Notes under the pieces: model-generated
Told to the model about the DNA's origin: nothing
What the model saw: only the letters and a program-made list of their open reading frames with translations
Databases searched by the model: none
Translations under genes and position numbers: made by a program
Assembly: GCA_947177165.1 (NCBI GenBank)
Contig: CAMWTP010000005.1
Location: 1 to 64,000, forward strand
Source of the DNA: an uncultured Lachnospiraceae bacterium
GTDB lineage: Bacteria; Bacillota; Clostridia; Lachnospirales; Lachnospiraceae
Direction of reading: 5' to 3'
Length of the DNA: 64,000 bases
Part shown: piece after piece, positions 50,532-58,864 of the stretch
Layout of the letters: each line of letters begins with the position of its first letter
How positions within the stretch are numbered: the first letter of the stretch is position 1

Positions 50532-50581
50532 TGCCTGACAGTTATTTTTCTAAGGAACTGTAGAAAAATAACTGTCAGGCA
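50532..50581. repeat. Perfect 20-bp palindrome with AAGGAACTGT loop
   Basis: Arms TGCCTGACAGTTATTTTTCT (50532-50551) and its exact complement (50562-50581) flank AAGGAACTGT. The centre AAGGAACTGTAGAAAA matches the hairpin arm at 18218-18254. The remaining spacer up to 50654 has no gene I can support. Confidence 0.9.
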
Positions 50582-50654
50582 CACACTCATCACCGCCATG
50601 ACTGCAAATGCTTTTCCGTCAAAGAACTTCAGGAAAAATAGCCGTTCTTCCAGA

Positions 50655-51497
50655 TCAGAGTTCATTCTGGCAGTTAAAGATTTTCTCGTAGAGTTCTAAG
50701 TCACTATCCTTAAAAACATTAAAAATAACCCGCTCCATACAGTCACTGTGCTTCTCCATGAATGCTGATACTGTTTTCCACGCAATTTCTGCCGCCTTAT
50801 CATTTGGAAAACGAAATTCCCCTGTTGAAATACAACAAAACGCGACTGATTTAATATTGTTTTCCACACAGCACTTTAAAATATTTTCATAGCAATCTTG
50901 CAGATCCTGACAAAGCTTGCCATTCAGGCTGTCAAATACGATCGGTCCTACTGTATGAATCACATACGTACAGGGAAGGTTATAGCCCGAAGTCAAAGTA
51001 GCTGTGCCCGTGGGTTCCTCGTAGTTCCTTCCATACTTCATCCGTCTTCGGCGCATAATATGGCTGCATTCTTCCCTAAGCAGCATCCCCGCCGCACTGT
51101 GGATGGCATTGTCAATGCACCTGTGGCAGGGCACAAAGCAGCCCAGCATCTGTGAATTGGCAGCATTCACAATGGCACCGACTTCCAGCCTCGTAATATC
51201 CCCCTGCCAGAGTGATATCTTATCCGCATAGGAAAATTTACTGCTAAATGTCTCCTTGATCGTTGGGATATCTGTTAGCTTTACGATGCCCTTTGCACTC
51301 CGTTCTTCCTGCAGATATGCATCCTGCAATTCCACTAATTTATCGGAAAGTTCTCCGGGCATACGAATATTCATAAGGGAGCGGATTGCATTTTTCTTTT
51401 CCTCTAAAGTGTATTCTTTGGTTTTAAGTTTCTTGTATTCCGCTGAATCTGCTTTTAATTTCTCTAAAAAAATATCTGTTTTTTCTGTTCCTCTCAT
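50655..51497 (-). CDS. Macrodomain protein-ADP-ribose hydrolase
   Basis: A 280-residue protein with a helical N-terminal extension (about residues 1-85) and a macrodomain. Seen: GDITRLEVGAIVNAANSQMLGC, then CHRCIDNAIHSAAG with Cys/His residues typical of the zinc-containing subgroup, the TSGYNLPCTYVIHTVGP loop and CISTGEFRFPND. Zinc macrodomains of this type remove ADP-ribose added by the class M sirtuin encoded next door in Staphylococcus and Streptococcus. It follows the sirtuin by 25 bp. Confidence 0.92.
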   Translation of the reverse strand: MRGTEKTDIFLEKLKADSAEYKKLKTKEYTLEEKKNAIRSLMNIRMPGELSDKLVELQDAYLQEERSAKGIVKLTDIPTIKETFSSKFSYADKISLWQGDITRLEVGAIVNAANSQMLGCFVPCHRCIDNAIHSAAGMLLREECSHIMRRRRMKYGRNYEEPTGTATLTSGYNLPCTYVIHTVGPIVFDSLNGKLCQDLQDCYENILKCCVENNIKSVAFCCISTGEFRFPNDKAAEIAWKTVSAFMEKHSDCMERVIFNVFKDSDLELYEKIFNCQNEL

Positions 51498-51522
51498 CCC
51501 GGATATCCGCCTTTCCTCAACT

Positions 51523-52458
51523 TTAAATCCTGTTTCCCAAATCCGATATTACTTCTGCCATGTCGCCGCCGATACCGACCGCCCTGTTTCCAAAACTCTC
51601 CGGGACAACAGCATCACTCATATTCAACCGAATCAGGGATAATTTAACGTTTTCGCGGACCATTTTTTCAAACGGGAAGCGGATGATCGTCGGGGTGTTA
51701 AAGCCAACACCAAGTTCCAGCAATACGCCTTTTTTATGTTTCATCTTTTGTAGAAAATCGTAATAACGTCCAGCCGACTCATGCCATTTTTCATCTTCCA
51801 CAAAATACTGGTCACAGCGAAGGTGCATTGCCATATTGCCGCCGCAGACCGGACACTTCGGCACCATATAGGAAGGCACCAGACAGTCACATCTTGCCTG
51901 ATCCATCTGACGAAACAGATCCTCTGCATCGTAAATCTTAGGATGACACCCTTTTTCACACTGGATATTACCATAATCTCCCTGCGTTGCAAAGATGCGC
52001 TCCGTCTGAAATCCGGCTTTCTGGAACTGGTGGTCAACATTTGTTGTCAAAATGAAATACTCCTTTTCCTTTACAATCTCATAAAGCTGCTTATACAGGG
52101 GCATGGCAGGCGGAAGAAAGCGGTTTATCATGCTGTGTTTTGACCAGTAACCCCATTTTGCCTCCTGTGTGGGAAACGGATAAAAACCCGCCGCATACAT
52201 ATCCGTCATATACGTAGAGCCGTATTTTTCTATGAACTCACTGAAATTACCTGTAAACCGTTCTCCGCTGTAAGTAAGCCCGGCTGCAGCAGATGCCCCT
52301 GCCCCTGCGCCAACCAGTATATAGTCAGCCTCTTTCATCAGTACGGAAGCCCGTTCAACCTGTTTTTCATAAGGAATATCCTGAAAAATGTAATCCCAGG
52401 CTGGAACACCGCTTAAAAACTGTGACCAGTCTGTCTTTCTTTTTCGACTCTGCTTCAT
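51523..52458 (-). CDS. Class M sirtuin (SirTM), protein ADP-ribosyltransferase
   Basis: A 311-residue Sir2 protein of the class M type. Seen: ILVGAGAGASAAAGLTYSGERF, the NVDHQFQKAG loop (usual His replaced in the region ATQGDYGNIQ), Cys pairs CEKGC and CPVCGG, and LELGVGFNTP. Known SirTM enzymes ADP-ribosylate a lipoylated GcvH-like carrier in response to oxidative stress, reversed by the partner macrodomain. Here gcvH-L and lplA2 are absent. Start 52458 is chosen for the AGAGGTTG site; the longer frame reads through a ferredoxin remnant. Confidence 0.9.
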   Translation of the reverse strand: MKQSRKRKTDWSQFLSGVPAWDYIFQDIPYEKQVERASVLMKEADYILVGAGAGASAAAGLTYSGERFTGNFSEFIEKYGSTYMTDMYAAGFYPFPTQEAKWGYWSKHSMINRFLPPAMPLYKQLYEIVKEKEYFILTTNVDHQFQKAGFQTERIFATQGDYGNIQCEKGCHPKIYDAEDLFRQMDQARCDCLVPSYMVPKCPVCGGNMAMHLRCDQYFVEDEKWHESAGRYYDFLQKMKHKKGVLLELGVGFNTPTIIRFPFEKMVRENVKLSLIRLNMSDAVVPESFGNRAVGIGGDMAEVISDLGNRI

Positions 52459-52463
52459 GTTTC

Positions 52464-52571
52464 TCAACCTCTTTTCAAAATTGCTTTCTTCGGACAGATC
52501 CCATAACATCTGTCGCAGTGCAGACAATGCGCCTGATCAATCGACACTGCCCCCTCTGTGGTGTCATAGTG
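52464..52571 (-). pseudogene. Ferredoxin C-terminal remnant
   Basis: The frame from 52571 to the stop at 52464-52466 reads HYDTTEGAVSIDQAH, then CLHCDRCYGICPKKAI, a [4Fe-4S] motif C-x2-C-x2-C-x3-CP. It has no start codon and is preceded by an in-frame TAA at 52572. It is what is left of a ferredoxin or Fe-S flavoprotein gene, between the NTF2-like gene and sirTM. Confidence 0.65.
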
Positions 52572-52578
52572 TTAAGCA

Positions 52579-53352
52579 TCAAAATTTCCCGTTTGTGTTC
52601 TGCCAGCTTTCTTTGTCTGCAATCGTTTCCATTACATCCCAATGTTCGGCGATCTTACCGTTCTCCACTCTCCATAAGTCATAGTAACTGGTAGGTGCCC
52701 CGCCAAAGGTTCCCTCGCTGACAGCCAGCACATAATTTCCCTGTGCAAGCACCTGATGTACTGTCGTGTAGATCATCTGGATATTCTGCTCGGCCAAAGC
52801 AGCAAGCGCAGCTCCCAGACCGGACAGACCGTCTGCAATTCCCGTATTGTGCTGGATATAGGTATCCCCGTCAAAATAGTCTGGTGTTTTTTCAGAATGA
52901 TTTCCCTGCATTACATCATACAGGAAATCCCTGACAAGCTGGCGGTTTTCTTCCGTCTTATCTAAATCCCTGACCGGCGCCACGTTATCGGTCTGTGTGT
53001 GGCCGGACGGATTCGGTTCTGCCTTGGCAGCAAGATTATCCCAATGTTCTGCAATTTTGCCCTCGCTGTCAAAACGGAAAATATCAAATGCTACCTGCTC
53101 TCCTGCACCTGCAAAATTGTAAACCGTCTGTAAAAATACCTTATCGCCGTCCTCATAAGCACGGATATTGTTTACGGTTGTCGGGGCAGGCGCGGATGCA
53201 AGATAGTTTACGCTTCCCACAAAAGCGTCACGCCCTGTACTGTATGCAAGGTTATGCTGGATATATCCCTCTGCCAGCAGAGACGCTGCTTTCTTAGCAT
53301 CACCTGTTGCAAATGTGTTGATCAGTTCCTTTGCCTTTTCAATCTGTGTCAT
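52579..53352 (-). CDS. Tandem NTF2/SnoaL-like protein
   Basis: A 257-residue protein with two SnoaL/NTF2-like cone domains (about residues 5-125 and 135-250). Each has the motif YIQHN and ends with KIAEHWD (FDSEGKIAEHWDNL and VENGKIAEHWDVM). Such proteins bind or convert small hydrophobic molecules; several are annotated as ester cyclases. The reaction here cannot be read off. AAGGAGG before the ATG at 53352 decides the start. A clear operator-promoter lies upstream. Confidence 0.85.
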   Translation of the reverse strand: MTQIEKAKELINTFATGDAKKAASLLAEGYIQHNLAYSTGRDAFVGSVNYLASAPAPTTVNNIRAYEDGDKVFLQTVYNFAGAGEQVAFDIFRFDSEGKIAEHWDNLAAKAEPNPSGHTQTDNVAPVRDLDKTEENRQLVRDFLYDVMQGNHSEKTPDYFDGDTYIQHNTGIADGLSGLGAALAALAEQNIQMIYTTVHQVLAQGNYVLAVSEGTFGGAPTSYYDLWRVENGKIAEHWDVMETIADKESWQNTNGKF

Positions 53353-53422
53353 AGTCGTATCCTCCTTGTTTTTAAATGCTTTTTTATTTTGTGTAATGTT
53401 TATGGTTACATCTGATAGATAT

Positions 53423-53459
53423 ACTATAACATCAGTTAATTGTAACGTCAATAGTTACA
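53423..53459 (-). promoter_or_regulatory. Promoter with TGTAAC-N7-GTTACA operator
   Basis: TTGACG (53446-53451), 17-bp spacer, TATAGT (53423-53428). The perfect dyad TGTAAC/GTTACA (53441-53446 and 53454-53459) overlaps the -35 box, and a further half site GTTACAT is at 53405. This looks like a repressor site for the NTF2-like gene. The spacer 53460-53616 holds no gene that I can support. Confidence 0.7.
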
Positions 53460-53616
53460 TCAAAGAAATTTTATTAACGAAATATTTATTATTACGTTAC
53501 TACCATTCAAAAAAGCCGACAAACTATGATTTCTCATAAGTTCATCAGCTTTGCGTTTTTATTTCAGGCCCTTTACTAACCGTTACCTGTAAATTCTTTG
53601 CGTCAATCAAACTTTC

Positions 53617-54000
53617 CTATTGGCTCTTTATTACCTTCGCCAATTCAGCAGTCATCTCTCCAAGCGTTTGCACCACTTTTTCTGAATCCACAAACAGATT
53701 TTGAAGTAATTTGTCCAGATTTTCCTCAAAACCGACAGGAAGAATTTCCGCCTGTTCTTTCGCGTACTGAACCATCCGTTTTTCTCCAGGGTGTGTCAGT
53801 CTGTTCAGCGCAAATATGATATCAAAATACGATTCCAAAAAAGCCGCTGTCCTATGGTTTACACTAACCATATCTTTCCGGGCAAAAGCCTTTTTAATCT
53901 GAGCGTCATATGAGGGCAGATTTCCAGTCAACAGGCGTAAATTTTTATGGATAATATTGTCCCGCAGTTCGTCTGGATAAGAAATCCGGTACTTGTGAGT
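53617..54000 (-). pseudogene. DUF4037 protein, C-terminal remnant
   Basis: The frame reads YPDELRDNIIHKNLRLLTGN, then DAQIKKAFARKDMVSVNHRT, FLESYFDIIFALNRLTHPGE and ILPVGFEENLDKLL. This fits the C-terminal domain of DUF4037 nucleotidyltransferase-like proteins. The N-terminal catalytic half is missing. Upstream the frame runs into the C39-like piece, which is read in another frame, so the two genes were joined by a deletion at about 53.97-54.03 kb. Confidence 0.65.
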
Positions 54001-54137
54001 ATTTCTATCAATTGACCAATACTCGTAGCTCCATCGGTTTTCATATCTTTGATTACTTCTTCAACGCTCTTTCCTGCAATCATGGCAATACATGCCTGTC
54101 CACACGTTGAAAAAGTGGGCTGCATAATCAGTTCCAT
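53928..54137 (-). pseudogene. C39-like peptidase, N-terminal remnant
   Basis: Starts ATG after GGTGGAG and reads MELIMQPTFSTCGQACIAMI then AGKSVEEVIKDMKTDGATS. This matches the start of small papain-like C39-type proteins with the CGQA catalytic Cys. It is cut off at about residue 50 by fusion to the DUF4037 remnant and lacks the His/Asp part. Confidence 0.55.
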
Positions 54138-54190
54138 ATATTTTACTCTCCACCAAATTCATTTTGTCCGTCTCTCTGGTAAAACGGGAT

Positions 54191-54300
54191 TTATCGTTCC
54201 ATGATAAACTTAGTAACTTCAACATTTCCATCCATCTCTTTTCCAGCAATGTTGAATCCGCATTTCTCAGTACACAACATATACGGGAATTTGTAAACTG
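54191..54300 (-). pseudogene. GNAT acetyltransferase, C-terminal remnant
   Basis: The frame ending at the stop 54191-54193 reads YMLCTEKCGFNIAGKEMDGN then VEVTKFIMER. The xxKCGFxIxGKEMDGNVEV pattern is that of a GNAT C-terminal strand-helix. The rest of the gene is absent. Confidence 0.45.
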
Positions 54301-54343
54301 ATTGAAATGCTTTGCTGCCACCGGATCGCCGTCGAAATTTTGC

Positions 54344-54720
54344 CTAGATTGATCTTCCCAATTCATAAGCATGCTCAAGTTCCAGCTTACCCTTAATGTC
54401 ACCGACATCGCCATTTCCGCCAGCCAGAACATGGCCGAGATTTTTCCATTTCAGGTGTTCCATCAGATGGTCGTAATAGGACACAACATCTTCAAAGCCG
54501 TTTCCCTCTGCCGCCATCAGCAAGGCGGATGCTCTGCCATGACCGCGCAGGAGATTTTCGTCGCCTTCTTCCAGCCCGAAGAGCCGGGCAACAGCCGTGC
54601 GGATCTGGCCGCTCATATTCCAATAATACAATGGAGTCGCCTGCACGATCACATCGCACTCCCGGACTGCCGGATAGATCTGGTTCAAATCATCATTCTG
54701 GACGCAGGGACATTCCCTGC
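54344..54720 (-). pseudogene. NADPH-dependent FMN reductase/flavodoxin-like remnant
   Basis: The frame reads CPCVQNDDLNQIYPAVREC, then DVIVQATPLYYWNMSGQIRT and a normal C-terminal half. This is the NAD(P)H-dependent oxidoreductase (flavodoxin fold) family from the CVQ-DD region onward. The first 60 or so residues with the FMN phosphate loop are missing, so it is unlikely to be active. The upstream side is fused to the CMD remnant. Confidence 0.75.
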
Positions 54721-54863
54721 TGCTGTGACCGCCAATTGAGTGGGGAAATAAGAACAGAACGTGATCATTTCTCTCTGCGCCGGATCCAGCCCTGTCCGGG
54801 TGTAGTAGTCCCCAAAGCAGTTTGCTGCCAGCCAGCGGTTGATATGTCCGGCCTTTGTTTTTT
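54721..54863 (-). pseudogene. Carboxymuconolactone decarboxylase-family remnant
   Basis: The frame reads AGHINRWLAANCFGDYYTR then TGLDPAQREMITFC, characteristic of the middle of CMD/AhpD-like proteins. It breaks off right after ITFC and runs out of phase into the FMN reductase remnant, with a stop at 54686-54688. Lies 12-20 bp downstream of the aldo/keto reductase, where CMD genes are often found. Confidence 0.65.
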
Positions 54864-54874
54864 AATTCTCTGAT

Positions 54875-55912
54875 TTAGATTTTCTGGTTTCCCGCAGACC
54901 ATACATGGCTTTCTTTTGCGGAATCCAGCGTATTCTGTGCCATAACCCCCACCAGCTTATGCGGAACATATGGCTCCTCCAAATAGGAAATATCGTCCGC
55001 CGATAATTTAAGTGCTGCTGCCTTTGCCGCCCCTTCGATATGATGGAGCTTCGTTGCGCCAACTACAGGGGAAGTTACCTTTGTCAAAAGCCACGCAAGG
55101 GAAATTTCCGTCATGGAAACGTCTTTTTGCGCGGCCAGTTCTGCAACCCTGTCAATAATTGCGCCGTCCTGCCCGGCAGTCCCGTCGTATTTCAGTCTTG
55201 CATAGCTGTCCTCCTGCATACGCTTTGAAGTTTCGCCGGGATGCTTCGCAAGCCTTCCGCCTGCCAGTGCGCTGTACGGCGTCATCGCAATATTGTCCTC
55301 CGCACACAGTTTTGCCATTTCCCGTTCTTCCTCCCGGAAAATCAGGTTATAATGGCCCTGTATGGATACAAATTTCGCAAAACCCTCTTTTTCCGCCAGT
55401 GCATTTGCCTTTGCAAGCTGATAAGCATAGCAGTTAGAAATGCCGATATACCGCACTTTTCCTGCTTTCACCACATTATTCAGACCTTCCATAATGTCAT
55501 AAAGCGGCGTTTCGTAATCCCACATGTGGCAGATGTACAAATCCACAAAATCCATGCCAAGATTGGCAAGGCTCCTGTTTATCATCCGCTCAATATGCTG
55601 CTGCCCGGTAATACCCTCTTTGATTTCTTCCTGTGTGCGGGTAAGGAATTTGGTAGCAACCACCACATCTTCACGCTCTGCGAAATCTCTGAGTGCCCGG
55701 CCAAGATACTGCTCACTGGTTCCGCTCTGGTAAGCGATTGCAGTATCAAAAAAATTCACGCCCAATTCCAGCCCCCGACGGATAATCTGACGGGAATGTT
55801 CCTCGTCAACCGTCCATGCATGCTGTCCGTTTCCAGCCTCACCAAATCCCATACAGCCCATGCAGATACGGGATACGGTCAGATCTGACATCCCAAGTTT
55901 TGTATATTCCAT
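54875..55912 (-). CDS. Aldo/keto reductase
   Basis: A 345-residue NADPH-dependent oxidoreductase with the AKR TIM barrel. Catalytic residues are visible: Asp/Tyr in FFDTAIAY (about 52-59), Lys in VATKF, His in YICHMW, and the NADPH-site IGISNC and the C-terminal VVGATKLHHIEGAAKAA. Closest in pattern to the YhdN/IolS group. It was probably part of a redox cluster with the CMD and FMN reductase genes now reduced to remnants downstream. Confidence 0.93.
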   Translation of the reverse strand: MEYTKLGMSDLTVSRICMGCMGFGEAGNGQHAWTVDEEHSRQIIRRGLELGVNFFDTAIAYQSGTSEQYLGRALRDFAEREDVVVATKFLTRTQEEIKEGITGQQHIERMINRSLANLGMDFVDLYICHMWDYETPLYDIMEGLNNVVKAGKVRYIGISNCYAYQLAKANALAEKEGFAKFVSIQGHYNLIFREEEREMAKLCAEDNIAMTPYSALAGGRLAKHPGETSKRMQEDSYARLKYDGTAGQDGAIIDRVAELAAQKDVSMTEISLAWLLTKVTSPVVGATKLHHIEGAAKAAALKLSADDISYLEEPYVPHKLVGVMAQNTLDSAKESHVWSAGNQKI

Positions 55913-55999
55913 CCTGCCACCTCCTACTATTCTACACGCCCAGCCAATCCGTCACCGCACTGACAGGATCTGCTGCCTGCAAACGTGCACAGACCTGAC

Positions 56000-56134
56000 T
56001 CATTGCCTGATTCTTTTTCTACACAGGAACGGAACCTGTTTCCAACGCAGGCATAAGAGGTGCAAAACACGTAATTCCATATTCAACGCCCCTCCTGTGG
56101 TAAGTATTGTACCAGATTCCAAAAGCACATTCAA
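56000..56134 (-). pseudogene. LysR-type regulator start with intact promoter, truncated
   Basis: TTGAAT (56129-56134), 17-bp spacer, TACAAT (56106-56111), then AGGAGGGGC and ATG at 56080-56078. The first codons give MELRVLH, a common LysR N-terminus, but the frame then loses homology and ends after 26 residues at 56000. It looks like the front end of a LysR gene whose body was deleted. Nothing else is recognised in 55913-56193. Confidence 0.4.
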
Positions 56135-56193
56135 CATGTCTGACCGCTAAAAATGCTTTTTGCTCATATATACTCTCCCACATCATTCTTATT

Positions 56194-56222
56194 TTGCAAT
56201 ATCCGGCTGTTTATGCTATAAT
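56194..56222 (+). promoter_or_regulatory. Promoter of the TetR gene
   Basis: TTGCAA (56194-56199), 17-bp spacer, TATAAT (56217-56222), about 35 bp before the ATG. Confidence 0.75.
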
Positions 56223-56256
56223 GCTCCATAAAATATGTCAAAGGTGAGCTGATACA

Positions 56257-56838
56257 ATGAATCGAACCAAAGATGCAATCATAGATGCCTTCTGGCAGCT
56301 TCTGGAAGAAAAACCATACAGCAAAATAACCGTAAAGGACATCGTGGACCGCTGTCAGATTAACCGCAATACTTTTTATTACCACTACCATGACATTCCG
56401 GAGCTTCTGGAATATGCTGTCAGGAAAGATACCGACCACATCATTCAGTCTTACAGTAAATTCGGCTCCTTGATGGACTGTATTGCGCCGCTTGTAAACC
56501 ACTGCATGAGCCGCAAGAAAGCAATACTCCACATTTACCGCTCTGTACAGCGGGAAATCTTTCTGAATGAATTGGAGCAGACTGCCCTCTATACCGTGAC
56601 GCAGTATGTGGATACTGTCGCCCCGGAACTGCCTGTCCACCCCGAAGACAAGGCACTGCTGATCCGGTTTTACAAGTGCACCATCGTCGGCATCCTGCTT
56701 GACTGGATGAAGGATGGAATGCGCTATGACCTGCTGTCATTTTCCGAACGCATCTGTGAACTGCTGGCAGGTTCCGCGAGACAGGCATTTCGCAGATCAG
56801 CGGACCTGCCGTTCGTAAAAAGCCCGCAAAACTCCTGA
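56257..56838 (+). CDS. TetR/AcrR-family regulator
   Basis: A 193-residue regulator. N-terminal helix-turn-helix: TKDAIIDAFWQLLEEKPYS, then ITVKDIVDRCQINRNTFYYHYHDIPELLE in two helices, very typical TetR. The C-terminal helical domain matches the DhaS-type TetR_C group with a FYKCTIVGILLDWMKDGM segment. AAGGTGAG precedes the ATG. It converges on cardiolipin synthase with a 2-bp gap. Target unknown. Confidence 0.9.
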   Translation: MNRTKDAIIDAFWQLLEEKPYSKITVKDIVDRCQINRNTFYYHYHDIPELLEYAVRKDTDHIIQSYSKFGSLMDCIAPLVNHCMSRKKAILHIYRSVQREIFLNELEQTALYTVTQYVDTVAPELPVHPEDKALLIRFYKCTIVGILLDWMKDGMRYDLLSFSERICELLAGSARQAFRRSADLPFVKSPQNS

Positions 56839-56840
56839 TC

Positions 56841-58400
56841 CTACATCAAAGGAGCAAATATCCGCAGAAAATCCTGAAACAGCTTGGTAACGATATTCAC
56901 CCTGCACTCTTCCGGCTGAACCTGGCGGCACTGTTCCAGTGTGCCCAGAAAATCTTCCTTTACCTGAAGGACAGCCTTGCTGCCGGATATCCGCACACCG
57001 CACTCAAAATGCAGATACAGACTCCTGAAATCCAGATTGGTGGTGCCTACCGTAGCGGTATGGTCATCCGAGACAAAGGTTTTCGCATGTATGAACCCCT
57101 TTGAATACTCATATATTTTTACACCTCCATGAATCAGCTCCCGGTAATAAGACCGTGTCGTCATATGGATCAGCGCCTTATCCCAGATGTACGGTGTGAT
57201 AATCCGCACATCCACGCCGCTCTTTGCTGCCAGACACAGCGCTGACACCATGCTGTCATCAATGATCAGATAAGGTGTTGTAATATACACATACTCCTTT
57301 GCATGATTTAAAATCTGCAGGTAGACATGCTCCCCGACATTTTCATCGTCCATAGGACTGTCCGCATAAGGCTGGACAAAGCCGTCCGGTTCCATCGGTT
57401 TCAATGTTTCATACGCCGGCAAAAAATCTTTTGGCGCGCACTCCTCATTCCGGCACAATTCCCACATCTCCAAAAACATCAGGGTCAGACTCCATGCCGC
57501 TTTTCCCTCCACTTTCAGGACAGCATCCTTCCAATGGCCATGTTTTTCATAGACATTGATATACTCATCTGACAGGTTCAATCCCCCTGTGAATGCCACT
57601 TTCCCATCAATAGAAGCAATCTTTCTGTGGTCGCGGTTATTCTGGATCGCGGAGAGTATCGGCCGGAAGGGATTGAATACCGCGCACTGAATCCCCATCT
57701 GCTCCAGCTGCCGGGCATAATTCTTCGGCAGCGTCAAAAAACATCCGATATCATCATAGATAATGCGCACATCAACGCCCTGCCCGGCTTTCTCTTTCAG
57801 GATCTCCAGGACGGCATCCCACATCACGCCCTCCTGAATGATGAAATATTCCATAAAAATATACGTTTCAGCCTTTTCTAATTCCTCCAGAAATACAGGA
57901 AAAAATTTCTCACCGGGAGAGTAGTATTCTGTCTGCGTGGCGTCATAGATGGGAAATCCGGCAAACTGCTGCAAATACCGGATCTGCGAACTCTCCTGCG
58001 GAAACATTGTAACCGCTTCATCATAGGCATCGCGCGGCAGCCTGTAAAGCTCCCGGTTCTTCTCCTGTATCCTGATAATCTGTGTTCTGAACCGCTTTGT
58101 CGATGCCTGAAAATGGTACAGCATGTAAAACAAACCGCCAAATACAGGAAAGGAAAGAATCAGAAATACCCATGCCACCTTATTGGCTCCCTTATCCTTT
58201 GCGGAGATCACATGACGCACAATAAAGAAACTGACAATGCTGATCAATGTCCGCAGTATCCCCGATATATAATGCCCAATATTGAAAAACCACACCAGAA
58301 ACATAACCTGCAGAACCAGCAAAAATATGATAAACAGGCGTCTGCGCAGCAGTACCCGGAACCATGAAGGTCTCTTCTTTATACGCTTCTTTATACTCAT
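56841..58400 (-). CDS. cls: Cardiolipin synthase, phospholipase D type
   Basis: About 519 residues; joins two phosphatidylglycerols into cardiolipin at the membrane. Two N-terminal membrane segments (about residues 20-60) plus a third near 75-95, then two HKD motifs: DHRKIASIDGK at about 260 with the following GGLNLSDEY, and FIHAKTFVSDD at about 440 with GTTNLDFRS. The ATG at 58400 is preferred to 58418 because GGGGATAC lies before it. Works downstream of pgsA. Confidence 0.93.
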   Translation of the reverse strand: MSIKKRIKKRPSWFRVLLRRRLFIIFLLVLQVMFLVWFFNIGHYISGILRTLISIVSFFIVRHVISAKDKGANKVAWVFLILSFPVFGGLFYMLYHFQASTKRFRTQIIRIQEKNRELYRLPRDAYDEAVTMFPQESSQIRYLQQFAGFPIYDATQTEYYSPGEKFFPVFLEELEKAETYIFMEYFIIQEGVMWDAVLEILKEKAGQGVDVRIIYDDIGCFLTLPKNYARQLEQMGIQCAVFNPFRPILSAIQNNRDHRKIASIDGKVAFTGGLNLSDEYINVYEKHGHWKDAVLKVEGKAAWSLTLMFLEMWELCRNEECAPKDFLPAYETLKPMEPDGFVQPYADSPMDDENVGEHVYLQILNHAKEYVYITTPYLIIDDSMVSALCLAAKSGVDVRIITPYIWDKALIHMTTRSYYRELIHGGVKIYEYSKGFIHAKTFVSDDHTATVGTTNLDFRSLYLHFECGVRISGSKAVLQVKEDFLGTLEQCRQVQPEECRVNIVTKLFQDFLRIFAPLM

Positions 58401-58418
58401 CTGTATCCCCATCTTCAT

Positions 58419-58712
58419 CCCTGTCTGTACATCAAAATTCTATGCTCTCTTTCCTCCGTTTTGCAACTTTTTGCCACCGGTTTCCAGTGCTCGGCATATC
58501 TGTCACACTTCGCTCACAGATGCTCCGCCGACTCCGGCAGCTTTTCCTGACCGCTTTTCTCATGGGGTTCGCCTCCCTTGCCAATTTCCTTGTATCCGAT
58601 TATAAATAAACTGTTTACCCGCAGCAATAGACAAACAGGGGACCTATGTCCAAAAAACAGACATATGCATCCTGTTTGCCTAAATCATTTGATATTTCTT
58701 CGAGGGTGTATG
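58419..58712. other. Intergenic stretch without recognised gene
   Basis: Short open frames exist on both strands but none shows a family pattern with a ribosome site. The plus-strand frame ending near 58609 (AFLMGFASLANFLVSDYK) is too short to judge. No strong terminator or repeat was found. Confidence 0.4.
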
Positions 58713-58856
58713 TCAAAAAACGTGGTTTGTGTAAAATCCTTTTCCTGCTTTGACAGATGCCACTCCATTTTCAAGTGTGATGTAGAACTTCTGCTGATTC
58801 ATTTCAGTGGGTGCAAGCAGTGCTGCCTCCATTCCCTTTGAGAACCAGTCCGACAT
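58713..58856 (-). pseudogene. Nitroreductase (TM1586-like) C-terminal remnant
   Basis: The frame reads SDWFSKGMEAALLAPTEMNQ then QKFYITLENGVASVKAGKGF and stops at 58713-58715. The EAALLAPT-MNQQKF motif is typical of the C-terminal part of TM1586-type putative nitroreductases, which normally continue with a VDLGIxKYHFE tail. Both the N-terminal bulk and the tail are missing. Confidence 0.6.
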
Positions 58857-58864
58857 ACCAGAAG

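Noticed and set aside
54061-54432. 123-codon minus-strand frame
   Set aside because: It runs across pieces of GNAT, C39-like and FMN reductase remnants in the wrong frames; no coherent protein.
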